Shown in pieces: positions 1 to 7,198 of a stretch of 9,108 nt of DNA. A model generated the notes under the pieces. It had not been told where the DNA came from, ran no database searches, and was given only the letters and a program-made list of their open reading frames with translations. This DNA comes from Gemmatimonadota bacterium (lineage in GTDB: Bacteria; Gemmatimonadota; Gemmatimonadetes; Gemmatimonadales; Gemmatimonadaceae). A program made the position numbers and the translations under genes. Every line of letters begins with the position of its first letter. Position 1 is the first letter of the stretch. The stretch is taken from contig JARIET010000100.1 in the NCBI GenBank assembly GCA_031127185.1, forward strand, positions 1-9,108. Reading direction: 5' to 3'.

Positions 1-2000
1 TTGTCCCAGAGGCCGATGCGCGGCGCCTTGAGCTTCGATGCGGTCGCGGGCGCGGCAGTACGCGTGCCCTCGAATGCGACGCCGAGGTCTGCGGATGCCT
101 TCTCGATGATCGCGCGCGTCGAGGCCTTACCCCGCACGTAGAACGAGCCAGCCGGAAAGACGGTTGTGCCGACCGTCGTTGCAACGGACGTGCGTGAGAC
201 TTCTTCGCCCGCCTTGAGCAGGCGGTTGAGTGCGGTGAACGCGTTGTTCGTGCGGCCACTGAAGAAGAAGCCGCTGGTGCCCGCAGTCGTGGCGACAGTG
301 CCCTTGGGATACGAAACGTTCCAATCGGTCACCCGCTCGAACGGGCCGGTGAATCCGTCGAGAATGCGATCGAACTCGATGCCCATCTGGTAGGCGAGTG
401 TCCAACCGGCGATGTCGTAGGGCGGCGTCGGTGGTCCGCCGGGAATTGGGAACACATCCGGATGCGCCTGCGGCTCGAACATGTCGATCACATGCGGCCG
501 GAACGACTGGTCGGTTTTGATCACGAACGAACCGGCGGCGTACTGCTTGCCCGCCACGGTGAACGGTGCCGTCGCGCGCTGGACGGTGATGCCGGTCTCG
601 CGCAGCGAGTTGATGAACTTGATTGCCGTCGGGAAATCCGCCTGCGTGGACGGAATGATGTATCCGCGCGGGTCGCGCAGATCCGGCTGGCGCAGCGCGG
701 CGAGCGCGGCGGCATCTGCGGCGCCAGTGGCGTCGCCGCCCCCACGGCCACCGGGTCCGCCGCGACCGCCCATCGTGGCGCCGACGGCCTGCACGCGCCG
801 GTAGTTGGGCGTCCAATAGTCCTTGCTGCCGCGGTCGATCGCCTGCCTTCCCATCGTGTAGATGTTGAAGAGCAGGTTCTCGCGCATCCGCGCACCATAG
901 TCAATGAAGCCACGGTTCATCGCAATCGAGTAGTCAATCGATTGGCGGAAGCGCCACTCCTGCGGCGCAATGGGATACGCGAGGTCGGCGCTCGGTACCT
1001 GACGCTGCGCCACGAAGGGGACGCGCATTGGCGTCGGGCTGCCGATCATCTCCGTGAGCAACGCGATGATGTTGTGGAACGTGGCGGTGTTGCGGATACC
1101 GCCATTCCACCAGCCGTCATAGGGGCCGCCGGTGCGCATCGTGGCGCCGGGCTTGTCCTCGAGGGCAAGCCGGGTGTGCATTGCCGCGCCGACGGACTGC
1201 AGCCCGAGGATCAGCATCGGGTGCAAGTTGGGGTTGTACGGATCTCGCAGCGGCGGCGAATAGACGATGGTGCCGGCGGGGCCGCTCTGGTGGTGGTTGT
1301 ACAAAATCTGCGGGAACCACTCGTGATACAGCACCCGATTGATGTTCTCCGTCTCGGCTTGCGTCGAGGTGAAGAACTCCCGGTTGTTGTCGTGGCCGAT
1401 GTACTTCTGGTACAAGCGCGGCAGGTTGGCGAGCGAGCGCTGCTCGGGTACGGGATTCCGCATGTACCAGTCCGCGACGAGGTCGTTGCCGTCGGGGTTC
1501 GCGTGCACGAGGAGGATCACGCAGTCGTTCAGGAAGCGCAGCGTCTCGTCATCGGTGCGACTCGCGAGCTGGTAGACCATCTCGCCGAGTTGCTGCGCGC
1601 CGAGTGTTTCGGTGGCGTGGAGTCCGCCATCGATCCAGACGACGGCTTTGCCTTCCCTCGCCAGCGCGCGCGCCTGCGTTTCACTCAACCCCTCGGCGAG
1701 CGCCATCCGCCGCGAGATGTCCTTGAGGCGCGTGATGTTGCGCCAGTTGTCGGGTGACGTCGCGATCACCATATAGTGCGGCCGCCCCTCTGCGGTCTTG
1801 CCGATCTCCACGACGTGGATGCGATCGCTCTCGCGCTCGAGCTTTTTCCAGTAGTCGGAGATCTGCTTGTAGTTGGCGAGGAAGTAGTCGTCGCCGAAGT
1901 TGTTGCCGAATTGTTCTTTCGGTGTCGTGATTCTCTGAGCGCTCGCGGCCGTGGATAGAATGGCGAGCGAGAGGGCGGCGAGGATGTGGCGTGAGCGCAT
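1..2000 (-). CDS. Secreted M14-family zinc carboxypeptidase (3' end outside the window)
   Basis: The open frame runs 666 codons from an ATG at 2000 to the left edge without a stop. Residues 1-21 form a signal peptide (basic n-region, alanine/leucine core, ASA before Gln22), so the enzyme should act in the periplasm or outside the cell. The M14 pattern is clear: zinc ligands His128 and Glu131 (GGLHATE), an NPDG segment at 168-171, a probable substrate-carboxylate site at Asn206-Arg207 (DNNRE), the third zinc ligand in YNHHQ (His236 or His237), and probable catalytic Glu317 (LLTEM). Residues 411-422 are a glycine/arginine-rich linker. Beyond it lies a large second region that begins a new strand-like segment (RIGLWD) where the window ends; family knowledge suggests a GATase1-like C-terminal domain, but this is not visible. 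GGAG lies 7 nt before the ATG and supports this start. The exact peptide substrate is unknown. Confidence 0.92.
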   Translation of the reverse strand, partial: MRSRHILAALSLAILSTAASAQRITTPKEQFGNNFGDDYFLANYKQISDYWKKLERESDRIHVVEIGKTAEGRPHYMVIATSPDNWRNITRLKDISRRMALAEGLSETQARALAREGKAVVWIDGGLHATETLGAQQLGEMVYQLASRTDDETLRFLNDCVILLVHANPDGNDLVADWYMRNPVPEQRSLANLPRLYQKYIGHDNNREFFTSTQAETENINRVLYHEWFPQILYNHHQSGPAGTIVYSPPLRDPYNPNLHPMLILGLQSVGAAMHTRLALEDKPGATMRTGGPYDGWWNGGIRNTATFHNIIALLTEMIGSPTPMRVPFVAQRQVPSADLAYPIAPQEWRFRQSIDYSIAMNRGFIDYGARMRENLLFNIYTMGRQAIDRGSKDYWTPNYRRVQAVGATMGGRGGPGGRGGGDATGAADAAALAALRQPDLRDPRGYIIPSTQADFPTAIKFINSLRETGITVQRATAPFTVAGKQYAAGSFVIKTDQSFRPHVIDMFEPQAHPDVFPIPGGPPTPPYDIAGWTLAYQMGIEFDRILDGFTGPFERVTDWNVSYPKGTVATTAGTSGFFFSGRTNNAFTALNRLLKAGEEVSRTSVATTVGTTVFPAGSFYVRGKASTRAIIEKASADLGVAFEGTRTAAPATASKLKAPRIGLWD

Positions 2001-2007
2001 TCGACGG

Positions 2008-2031
2008 CTCCGTGGGGGCTGTCGAATTGTA
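2008..2031 (-). promoter_or_regulatory. Start signals of the left M14 gene: TACAAT -10-like box and GGAG RBS
   Basis: Reading the minus strand, TACAAT (2031-2026) matches five of six bases of a sigma-70 -10 box, and GGAG (2011-2008) lies 7 nt from the ATG. No good -35 hexamer exists at 17 nt (GAGCAA is there), so the RBS is firm but the promoter is tentative. Confidence 0.4.
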
Positions 2032-2050
2032 CGCGCTGCTCAACGGCGTT

Positions 2051-2139
2051 GCTCGCACGGCGTTCCTCTCGGCGAGCTAATTCTTCGCCGCAACTGCGCG
2101 GCTCGCATGCGCTCGCCTATGAGGAACGCCCGTGCTCGC
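2051..2139. repeat. Imperfect long inverted repeat (arms 2051-2077 and 2111-2139)
   Basis: The left arm starts GCTCGCACGGCGTTCCTC and ends GGCGAGC. The reverse complement of the right arm starts GCGAGCACGGGCGTTCCTC and ends GGCGAGC. The arms agree over most of 27-29 bases, with two one-base indels and a few mismatches; the loop is 33 nt. It lies between the HHH gene's stop and the M14 start, both on the minus strand. It could fold in RNA as a processing or termination structure for the upstream cluster, but neither side has a U-run, so a simple intrinsic terminator is doubtful. Confidence 0.55.
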
Positions 2140-2190
2140 GTCTGGCGGGCGCGCGGTTGACCGCGCCTATCGCGCCAGCCCGTGCTCGCG
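2114..2190. repeat. Direct repeat pair, 50-bp offset (2114-2140 and 2164-2190)
   Basis: Both copies read CGCCTAT, seven variable bases, then GCCCGTGCTCGCG, exactly 50 bp apart. The right copy is the 3' end of the HHH coding sequence (RREHG...stop on the minus strand). The left copy lies just downstream of that gene and would also read RREHG followed shortly by a stop. This looks like a small local duplication of the gene's tail. Confidence 0.6.
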
Positions 2191-2532
2191 CCGGAGGCGC
2201 CGCACCTCTTCCTTCGTGCGGCGGTATTTCTCGGGCACGCCCTTCTCCGTATTCACCACGCGGCCGCGCGCGTCGAACTTCTTCGTCATCCAGGCCGGCC
2301 ACTCGAGCAGTCTCCGGTCTGGCAGGGCCGTGCGGCTTGCGTATACCGCACAGCGGAACACATACAGCACGCAGGGGTCCTGCTTGGACTTCGTGAGGTC
2401 GCAGAGCCGCACATAAAGGCGTTCGGGGTCGCGGCGCGCGAGGTCTTTCAGGGATTTCACACCGAGGAGTCGGAAGTCCGCCGCTATTGACGGGCCTACC
2501 CCCGGCAGAGTCTGAAACTCATCGTGCGCCAC
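2167..2532 (-). CDS. Cdd1-type helix-hairpin-helix protein
   Basis: A 121-residue soluble protein. Residues 7-32 hold a helix-hairpin-helix signature (QTLPGVGPSIAADFRLLGV then SLKDLARRDPE), a fold that normally grips DNA backbone non-specifically. This is followed by YVRLCDLTKSKQDPCVLYVFR (residues 40-60), which resembles the Cdd1/'pathogenicity locus' family (Pfam PF11731), some members of which are labelled mitomycin-resistance proteins; their function is not established. The C-terminal third is strongly basic and probably helical. The start is GTG at 2532, supported by GGAGG about 5 nt upstream. It lies only 26 bp downstream of the cytochrome gene on the same strand, so it is probably co-transcribed. 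No signal peptide or membrane segment is seen. The DNA-binding role is inferred from the fold; a pathway role is not known. Confidence 0.85.
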   Translation of the reverse strand: MAHDEFQTLPGVGPSIAADFRLLGVKSLKDLARRDPERLYVRLCDLTKSKQDPCVLYVFRCAVYASRTALPDRRLLEWPAWMTKKFDARGRVVNTEKGVPEKYRRTKEEVRRLRREHGLAR

Positions 2533-2558
2533 GCACCCCTCCGATCGTTATTGGCGTC

Positions 2559-3242
2559 CTACTTCTGCTTCGCCGTCGCCGCCGTGGTCCCATTAATGAA
2601 TGCCGTCAGCGCCGCGACTTCCTTCTTGCTCAAGCCAAGGTCCGGCATCTCGGCGTTCGGGTTCGTGCGCGGACGGATCTTCGGGTTCTCCAGCCACATG
2701 GCAAGGTAGGTGGCGTCGTACGTCTTTCCCGTGAGATTCGGACCCACGTCCTGCATCGGCCCCTTCTGGTCAATTGTGGCGTTCGCGTGACAGGTGATGC
2801 AGCCTTTTGCGACGAATAGGCGCTTGCCGCGCTCACCGTCGGATATCGTCGCGATGGTACTCTTGCCGTCGGTTGCTTGCATCGGAAGCAGCGGCAGGTC
2901 GCTCGGGCCGAAGCCACTCTTGATCGTCACCTTCCACTCGCCCGCCTTGGGCACCACGAGCGATGCAGTGTACTGGCCCTTTGTCTTGCCCGGGATCGCG
3001 TCGGCCCGCACGACCGTGGGGTTCAACAGCGATCCCATTCGGGCCTCTACGCTCGGCTTCAGGTCGTGCATCAGCTCGAGGCCGTGTTGTCGGATCTTAA
3101 AGCTGAACTGCGTGGGCGCGCCAAGGCTCAGTGTGTCCGGCAGTTCATCCACCGTGATCACCGCCCAGCCGCCGAACGCATATGCGCTCGCGGCAGTGGC
3201 CACGACGAGGGTGAGTGTCAGGGACAAGGTGCGACGAGTCAT
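2559..3242 (-). CDS. Exported cytochrome c with an N-terminal FixH/YtkA-like domain
   Basis: A 227-residue exported protein. Residues 1-20 or 1-22 are a signal peptide (MTRRTLSL start, alanine-rich end). Residues about 25-112 resemble the immunoglobulin-like FixH/YtkA family: they open GGWAVITVDELPD, mention QFSFKIRQHG, and end with KAGEWKVTIKSGF. Residues about 134-220 are a mono-haem class I cytochrome c: CITCH at 148-152 binds haem covalently, and Met199 (NAEMPDLGLS) is the likely sixth iron ligand. The haem is probably attached in the periplasm and transfers electrons there; the partner is unknown. I chose the ATG at 3242 over the longer frame to 3365 because the signal peptide starts there and GGAG lies 6 nt upstream. 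The gene is 58 bp after the VOC gene and 26 bp before the HHH gene, which suggests an operon. The FixH-like assignment is by pattern and less certain than the cytochrome. Confidence 0.9.
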   Translation of the reverse strand: MTRRTLSLTLTLVVATAASAYAFGGWAVITVDELPDTLSLGAPTQFSFKIRQHGLELMHDLKPSVEARMGSLLNPTVVRADAIPGKTKGQYTASLVVPKAGEWKVTIKSGFGPSDLPLLPMQATDGKSTIATISDGERGKRLFVAKGCITCHANATIDQKGPMQDVGPNLTGKTYDATYLAMWLENPKIRPRTNPNAEMPDLGLSKKEVAALTAFINGTTAATAKQK

Positions 3243-3300
3243 CGAAAACTCCGCTGGGGTCGAGAATGGGATTCCACACAGCCCCGCAATGTTTAAGCGA

Positions 3301-3657
3301 CTACTTGTCGGACCAGATGGCGAGTTCGTTGCCAGCGGGGTCGGAAAAGTGAAAACGTCTTCCACCCGGAAACGAGAAAATCGGCCTGACTATTCTCCCA
3401 CCGGCGCGCTCCACACGAAGCACCATGCCCTCGAGATCCACGGCGTAAAGAATCACGAGCGGGCGACCCACCATCTCCTTGTCTTCACCGTTGAATCCAC
3501 CGTCGAGCGCCGCATTGGTGAAGCTGGAGTAGGTCGGGCCCCAGTCCTGGAACGTCCAGCCGAATGCGTCGCCGTAGAACTTCTTCGCCGCCGGAATATT
3601 GTCGACGCCGAACTCCACATACTGAATCCCCAAGTCCACCGGCGCATTTGCCATCAT
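3301..3657 (-). CDS. VOC (glyoxalase/bleomycin-resistance-like) family protein
   Basis: A 118-residue single-domain protein of the vicinal oxygen chelate superfamily. It opens with the first strand and helix of the fold (IQYVEFGVDNIPAAKKFYGDAFGW, residues 11-34) and ends with the typical SDPAGNELAIW (105-115). Glu15 and Glu111 sit where metal-ligand residues often lie in this fold, but the ligand set is not certain. Such proteins dimerise and act on small molecules; members include dioxygenases, glyoxalase I and antibiotic-binding proteins, so the substrate cannot be named. There is no signal peptide, so it is cytoplasmic. Tandem ATGs occur at 3657 and 3654; I use the first. The open frame reaches 4350 but that extension overlaps the opposite-strand lipid kinase and has no VOC-like sequence. 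The Shine-Dalgarno is weak. A sigma-70-like promoter lies about 30 nt upstream, and the cytochrome and HHH genes follow on the same strand. Confidence 0.88.
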   Translation of the reverse strand: MMANAPVDLGIQYVEFGVDNIPAAKKFYGDAFGWTFQDWGPTYSSFTNAALDGGFNGEDKEMVGRPLVILYAVDLEGMVLRVERAGGRIVRPIFSFPGGRRFHFSDPAGNELAIWSDK

Positions 3658-3688
3658 TGTCGCAGTCCGTTGTAATAGAAGGGCTGAT

Positions 3689-3717
3689 ATCATACCGAAG
3701 AAAAGCCGAAAGCACAA
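3689..3717 (-). promoter_or_regulatory. Sigma-70-like promoter for the VOC-cytochrome-HHH cluster
   Basis: On the minus strand, TTGTGC (3717-3712) and TATGAT (3694-3689) are separated by exactly 17 nt. The -10 box differs from TATAAT at one base. The predicted start is near 3682, giving a leader of about 25 nt before the ATG at 3657. This is the best promoter match in the window. Confidence 0.65.
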
Positions 3718-3801
3718 GGTGGTCGCCGGACCCCAGGGCCGGCGAGTAACAGTTGGTGCACAACTTCCTCCTTCTGGGGCCGCCGCAGGCACATTTCGCA
3801 C

Positions 3802-4695
3802 GTGCCCACCACACGCCTTGTGTTCTTCAATCCTGCGTCGGGATCTGCGTGGATCGCCCAGCGCACGATGCGGGCCATTGAGCAGCTGGTGCGGATTCCA
3901 GGCACCCAGGTTGTCGCGACGGAACGAGGGTCTGTGGCCGGGCAGGTGCACGATCATCTCACGCCTGCCGTCCGGCGGGTCTACGCGATTGGCGGTGACG
4001 GCACGGTGGGCGATGTCACCACGGCACTGGTCGAATCTGACGTGGCGCTCGGCATCATCCCCTGCGGCACGACGAACGTTCTCGCACGGGAGTTCGGCAT
4101 CTCGATGTGGACGAAGCGCGCCGTGGAGCAGCTCGAGGCGAGCGAACGCACCGTTGGCCTGCGCACGTGGCGGGTAGGCGAGCACACGGCCGTGCTCGGA
4201 TGCGGAGTGGGCTGGGATGGGCGTGTGATGTGGCGATCTCCGCAAGCGCTCAAGCAACGTCTCGGGCGCACAGCTGTTGCCTTGATTGGCCTGCGTGAAA
4301 TCGCGAATTACGAGTTCCCGCCACTGGTTCTCACTGGCGTGGATGAACACGGCGCGACGATCACGATACGCGGCACGTCAGTGATTCTCGCAACGGTGAA
4401 GCGTTGGGCCGGCGGCAATACCGGCATCCCGCAGGCCGACCCGACCGACGACTTCATCGACGCGGTCGTGCTCCAATCGAAATCGCGGTTCCACCTGCTC
4501 ACCTTTTGGTCGCTGATGACCACGCCAGGTGGACGTCCACTGATGTTGCCGGGAGTCCGCACGGCGCGGCTGCGATCGGCCCGCGTGGAGTGCGAAGATG
4601 GTCGCGCGATTGAAGCGCACGTGAATGGCGAAGGGGTCGCGAAGACGCCTTTCACGCTGGAGCCCGGCGGCATCGTGCGAGTGCTCGTGCCCTGA
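3802..4695 (+). CDS. Diacylglycerol-kinase-family lipid kinase (YegS/BmrU-like)
   Basis: A 297-residue soluble protein with the DAGK catalytic domain. It opens RLVFFNPASG (residues 5-14), carries the nucleotide-binding GGDGT at 64-68 in YAIGGDGTVGDV, and GTTN at 89-92 in IIPCGTTNVLAREFG. The C-terminal half (about 150-297) is the beta-sandwich lipid-side domain, ending in a HVNGEG segment typical of the family. These enzymes transfer the ATP gamma-phosphate to a lipid hydroxyl (diacylglycerol, sphingoid base or similar) at the inner membrane face; the lipid here is unknown. The length matches the usual ~300. Translation starts at GTG 3802; the frame is open further upstream, but the family N-terminus begins here. 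The Shine-Dalgarno is poor (GCAGG about 10 nt upstream). It is divergent from the VOC gene and convergent with the MFS/spermidine-synthase gene; no operon partner is seen. Confidence 0.92.
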   Translation: MPTTRLVFFNPASGSAWIAQRTMRAIEQLVRIPGTQVVATERGSVAGQVHDHLTPAVRRVYAIGGDGTVGDVTTALVESDVALGIIPCGTTNVLAREFGISMWTKRAVEQLEASERTVGLRTWRVGEHTAVLGCGVGWDGRVMWRSPQALKQRLGRTAVALIGLREIANYEFPPLVLTGVDEHGATITIRGTSVILATVKRWAGGNTGIPQADPTDDFIDAVVLQSKSRFHLLTFWSLMTTPGGRPLMLPGVRTARLRSARVECEDGRAIEAHVNGEGVAKTPFTLEPGGIVRVLVP

Positions 4696-4701
4696 AAACG
4701 A

Positions 4702-4733
4702 ACGGGCCCACACCGAGAACGATGTGGGCCCGT
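4702..4733. terminator. Stem-loop terminator between convergent genes
   Basis: A perfect 11-bp stem, ACGGGCCCACA (4702-4712) with TGTGGGCCCGT (4723-4733), has a 10-nt loop. It lies between the stop codons of the lipid kinase (4695) and the MFS/spermidine-synthase gene (4763). Read on the minus strand, the stem is followed by TCGTTTTC, a short U-rich stretch, so it best terminates the minus-strand gene. On the plus strand it is followed by GAATGCG without a U-run, so two-way activity is possible but weaker. Confidence 0.8.
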
Positions 4734-4762
4734 GAATGCGAAGCGAGGTGCGGTTGCTGTCG

Positions 4763-7198
4763 CTACCGCATGCCCATCGTCGCCATCCGAATCCGGTTCA
4801 ACCGTTCCGGCGTTCCCTGAAATAGTCCTTCCGGATACTTCCGGTAGCGGATGATGTCGGCGTAGATCGGCCCCTGGTCGTAATGATTGAGGCTCATGCC
4901 GGCGAGGAACTGCAGGCGCAGGTTCTTGTCGCGGTTGATCTGGGCGTCGGCCATCCACGGCGCGAGCGCGGGGCCCTGCGCCGCAAACGTCGAGAACAGG
5001 TCGGTCGCCGAGTAGAAGCCAATCTCGGCGAGCGACTGCCGCACGGCTGCGTACTCAGGTTTCGCGAGCCGCTCTTCGATCAGGTCGATGTTGATCGGTC
5101 CATCCTGCTTCTGGCCGAGGAGCACGACGTCGTAGCCGCCGCCCTGATACTCGTTGCCGAAGACCATACCGTTCGGGAACACTGAGAGGAAGGTCGAGAT
5201 CTCGCTCTTCACTGCGGCGAGATTGCTCTCGTAGAGCTGCACGAACACGGTGACGACGCCGCCCGGATTCAGGCGATCCTTTGCGAGCTCGAAGAACTCC
5301 TTCGTGTAGAGCGTCGCCGCGCCCTTCACCCACGGGTCAAACGGATCAGAGGTGATGGCATCGAACTTTTCCTTCGTTGTGAGCACGTAGTGGCGCGCGT
5401 CGTCGACGACGACTTCGACCTTTGGATTGTCCACTACGTGGAAGTTTTCGTTTCCAAAGAACTTCGACACGACCTCAGGCACCAGCGGTTCGATCTCGAC
5501 GATGGTCTGCCGCTCCACCATCGGGTCAATGCTCGCGGCGCCCGCCGTCACACCAGCGCCGCAGGCAATCACGAGCACGCGCTTGGGGTTGGTTGGCACC
5601 AGCGTGGTGAGGTGACCAAGCATGCGCTGCAGCCGCATGTCCTGCGGTTCACTGGACGCCTGCACCTTGCCAGCGTTGTGGTAGTTGAGCACGCCGTTCC
5701 AGAGCTTCGAGACGGCCATCGACGAGTTCATGCCCTCGCCAACGTAGATCCACTCGCCATGGTCATTGATGCGCGGCGCGGAGAAACGGCCGTAGCCCAC
5801 GAGCAGTGCGGGAATCGGGATGATCGTCGTGCCCACCCAGATCGTGACGGCCGCAATGGCGACAGCGAATCCGGCGCCCTTGCTGGTAATCGTCGTCGAA
5901 CCGTCCTCGCGCACTTTGAGCACCAGCATCAGCGCGGCGGCGAGTGCCGCAAAGGCGATGAGCACACGCTGGCCGTTCTGCGTGCCGATCGCGGCAATAA
6001 GCCAGAGGCTGGCGATCATCGAACCGACGATCGCGCCGACTGTGTTGGCGGCGTACACCGTGCCCACCACGCGGCCTGGGTCCTGCCCCTTTGTGCTGAC
6101 GGCAGCGAGGGCGAGTGGGAAGCTCGCGCCCCAGAGAATCGCGCCGGGCAGCACCATCCAGAGCGCCTTCACGAGATCCACCTGGAAGATCGTCGCGAAC
6201 GAACTCGTCAGAGTGGGGTTGATCGGCCAATAGGGCATGGCTTGCGTGGCGGACCAGGCCGCCCAGCCGAGCGCGAGGACGAGGAGGAACTGGCACCACC
6301 CCAGCGCGCTGCGCGCGGACTCTCCGCTCTTGGCGAGATACGATCCGACGCTGCTTCCGATGCCGAGGCCAAAGAGGAACGTGGCGAGGATCATCGAGAA
6401 GGTGTACGTCGTCTGGCCCAGCGAGAGGCCGAGGAGGCGGGTCCAGACGACTTCCGACGCAAGCGCGACCATGCCCGAGAGGCCGATCGTGATGTAGACG
6501 AGCTTGGCGCCGGGCGCGGCCATCGGTCCGACCGTGGCCTCGGATTCCGGTGGCGGCGCGTACTTGGTCTTCTTGGCGAGGGCGAGGGCGATTAGTGCCA
6601 CGGCGACGTTGAAGACGACGCCCACGAGGCAGGCCGTCGTCATGTCGAAGTTGCGCAGCAAGTAGTAGCCAGCGAGGAGGCAGCCGATCACGGCGCCGAA
6701 GATGTTGCCTCCGTAGAAGAACCCGAGCCACGACACTCCGGAGGGAGTCGTTTCCACGTACCGCGCGATGGCCGGGAGTGTGGCGCCCATCAGCAGCGTT
6801 GGCGGGAGGAGGGCAATGGCGCAGAAAATGGCGCGGACGATGATGCCGAAAAACCCGCTGCCGCCGATGGCCGTGTAGAGTCCGCCGATGTGGGGCAGGA
6901 TGAGCGGGATAAGGATGCCAAACGCGGCGATACCCAGCTCCAGATATGCGTAGACCTTCAGCGGATGCTCGGCGCGCTTGACGTACCTGGAAAGCAGAAA
7001 CGAGCCCAGACACATTCCGCCCATGAAGGTGCCGAGGATGACGCCCATCGAGATCGCGCTGGAGCCGACGATCAGCGAAAGGAGTTGCAGCCACACCACT
7101 TCATAGATGAGCGCCGCGCATCCGCTTCCAATGAAGAGGATGACCATAAAGGGAAGCAGCGGGCGTTCGATCGTGGCCGATTGTGTCGATGCGGTCAT
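4763..7198 (-). CDS. Fused MFS-like membrane protein / spermidine-synthase-like domain
   Basis: An 811-residue polytopic inner-membrane protein. Residues about 15-515 hold some twelve or more hydrophobic segments in two related halves: EVVW at 33-36 and 249-252 lie in matching contexts 216 residues apart, joined by a charged linker near 209-232. Residues about 541-690 are a Rossmann-like aminopropyltransferase/methyltransferase domain: VLVIACGAGV (541-550), VEIE, DDAR (599-602) and TSDPFDPW (616-623), followed by YTKEFFE. This is the known fused MFS/spermidine synthase family, whose substrate is not established. The ATG at 7198 gives the family's cytoplasmic N-terminus followed by TM1; a GTG at 7282 would add 28 residues that look unlike the family. 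The RBS is weak (GAG, 3-5 nt). The glycine loop differs from the canonical GGGDGG, so true polyamine synthesis should not be assumed. It is transcribed divergently from the ParB-like gene and ends at a stem-loop. Confidence 0.9.
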   Translation of the reverse strand: MTASTQSATIERPLLPFMVILFIGSGCAALIYEVVWLQLLSLIVGSSAISMGVILGTFMGGMCLGSFLLSRYVKRAEHPLKVYAYLELGIAAFGILIPLILPHIGGLYTAIGGSGFFGIIVRAIFCAIALLPPTLLMGATLPAIARYVETTPSGVSWLGFFYGGNIFGAVIGCLLAGYYLLRNFDMTTACLVGVVFNVAVALIALALAKKTKYAPPPESEATVGPMAAPGAKLVYITIGLSGMVALASEVVWTRLLGLSLGQTTYTFSMILATFLFGLGIGSSVGSYLAKSGESARSALGWCQFLLVLALGWAAWSATQAMPYWPINPTLTSSFATIFQVDLVKALWMVLPGAILWGASFPLALAAVSTKGQDPGRVVGTVYAANTVGAIVGSMIASLWLIAAIGTQNGQRVLIAFAALAAALMLVLKVREDGSTTITSKGAGFAVAIAAVTIWVGTTIIPIPALLVGYGRFSAPRINDHGEWIYVGEGMNSSMAVSKLWNGVLNYHNAGKVQASSEPQDMRLQRMLGHLTTLVPTNPKRVLVIACGAGVTAGAASIDPMVERQTIVEIEPLVPEVVSKFFGNENFHVVDNPKVEVVVDDARHYVLTTKEKFDAITSDPFDPWVKGAATLYTKEFFELAKDRLNPGGVVTVFVQLYESNLAAVKSEISTFLSVFPNGMVFGNEYQGGGYDVVLLGQKQDGPINIDLIEERLAKPEYAAVRQSLAEIGFYSATDLFSTFAAQGPALAPWMADAQINRDKNLRLQFLAGMSLNHYDQGPIYADIIRYRKYPEGLFQGTPERLNRIRMATMGMR

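Noticed and set aside
462..1757. A long plus-strand open frame of 431 codons
   Set aside because: It lies antisense to the M14 gene, whose frame has zinc motifs, a signal peptide and an RBS. Its translation has charged, low-complexity composition typical of a GC-rich shadow frame.
3243..3365. Longer start for the cytochrome gene
   Set aside because: The extra 41 residues precede a normal signal peptide and overlap the VOC gene's end; the ATG at 3242 has GGAG 6 nt upstream.
3670..3693. Plus-strand promoter TTGTAA...TATCAT for the lipid kinase
   Set aside because: The spacer is only 12 nt, too short for sigma-70. The same bases serve a much better minus-strand promoter.
3750..3764. Small palindrome AGTTG-GTGCA-CAACT
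   Set aside because: Five-base arms are expected by chance in this length of sequence, and it adds no context beyond the nearby promoter.
3658..4350. N-terminal extension of the VOC gene
   Set aside because: The frame is open to 4350 but overlaps the lipid kinase on the opposite strand, and a promoter lies at 3689-3717. The VOC fold begins right after the ATG at 3657.
5390..7094. Long frames on both strands overlapping the MFS/spermidine-synthase gene
   Set aside because: Their translations are rich in Arg, His and Asp without recognisable domains, while the 4763-7198 frame encodes a membrane protein with clear motifs.
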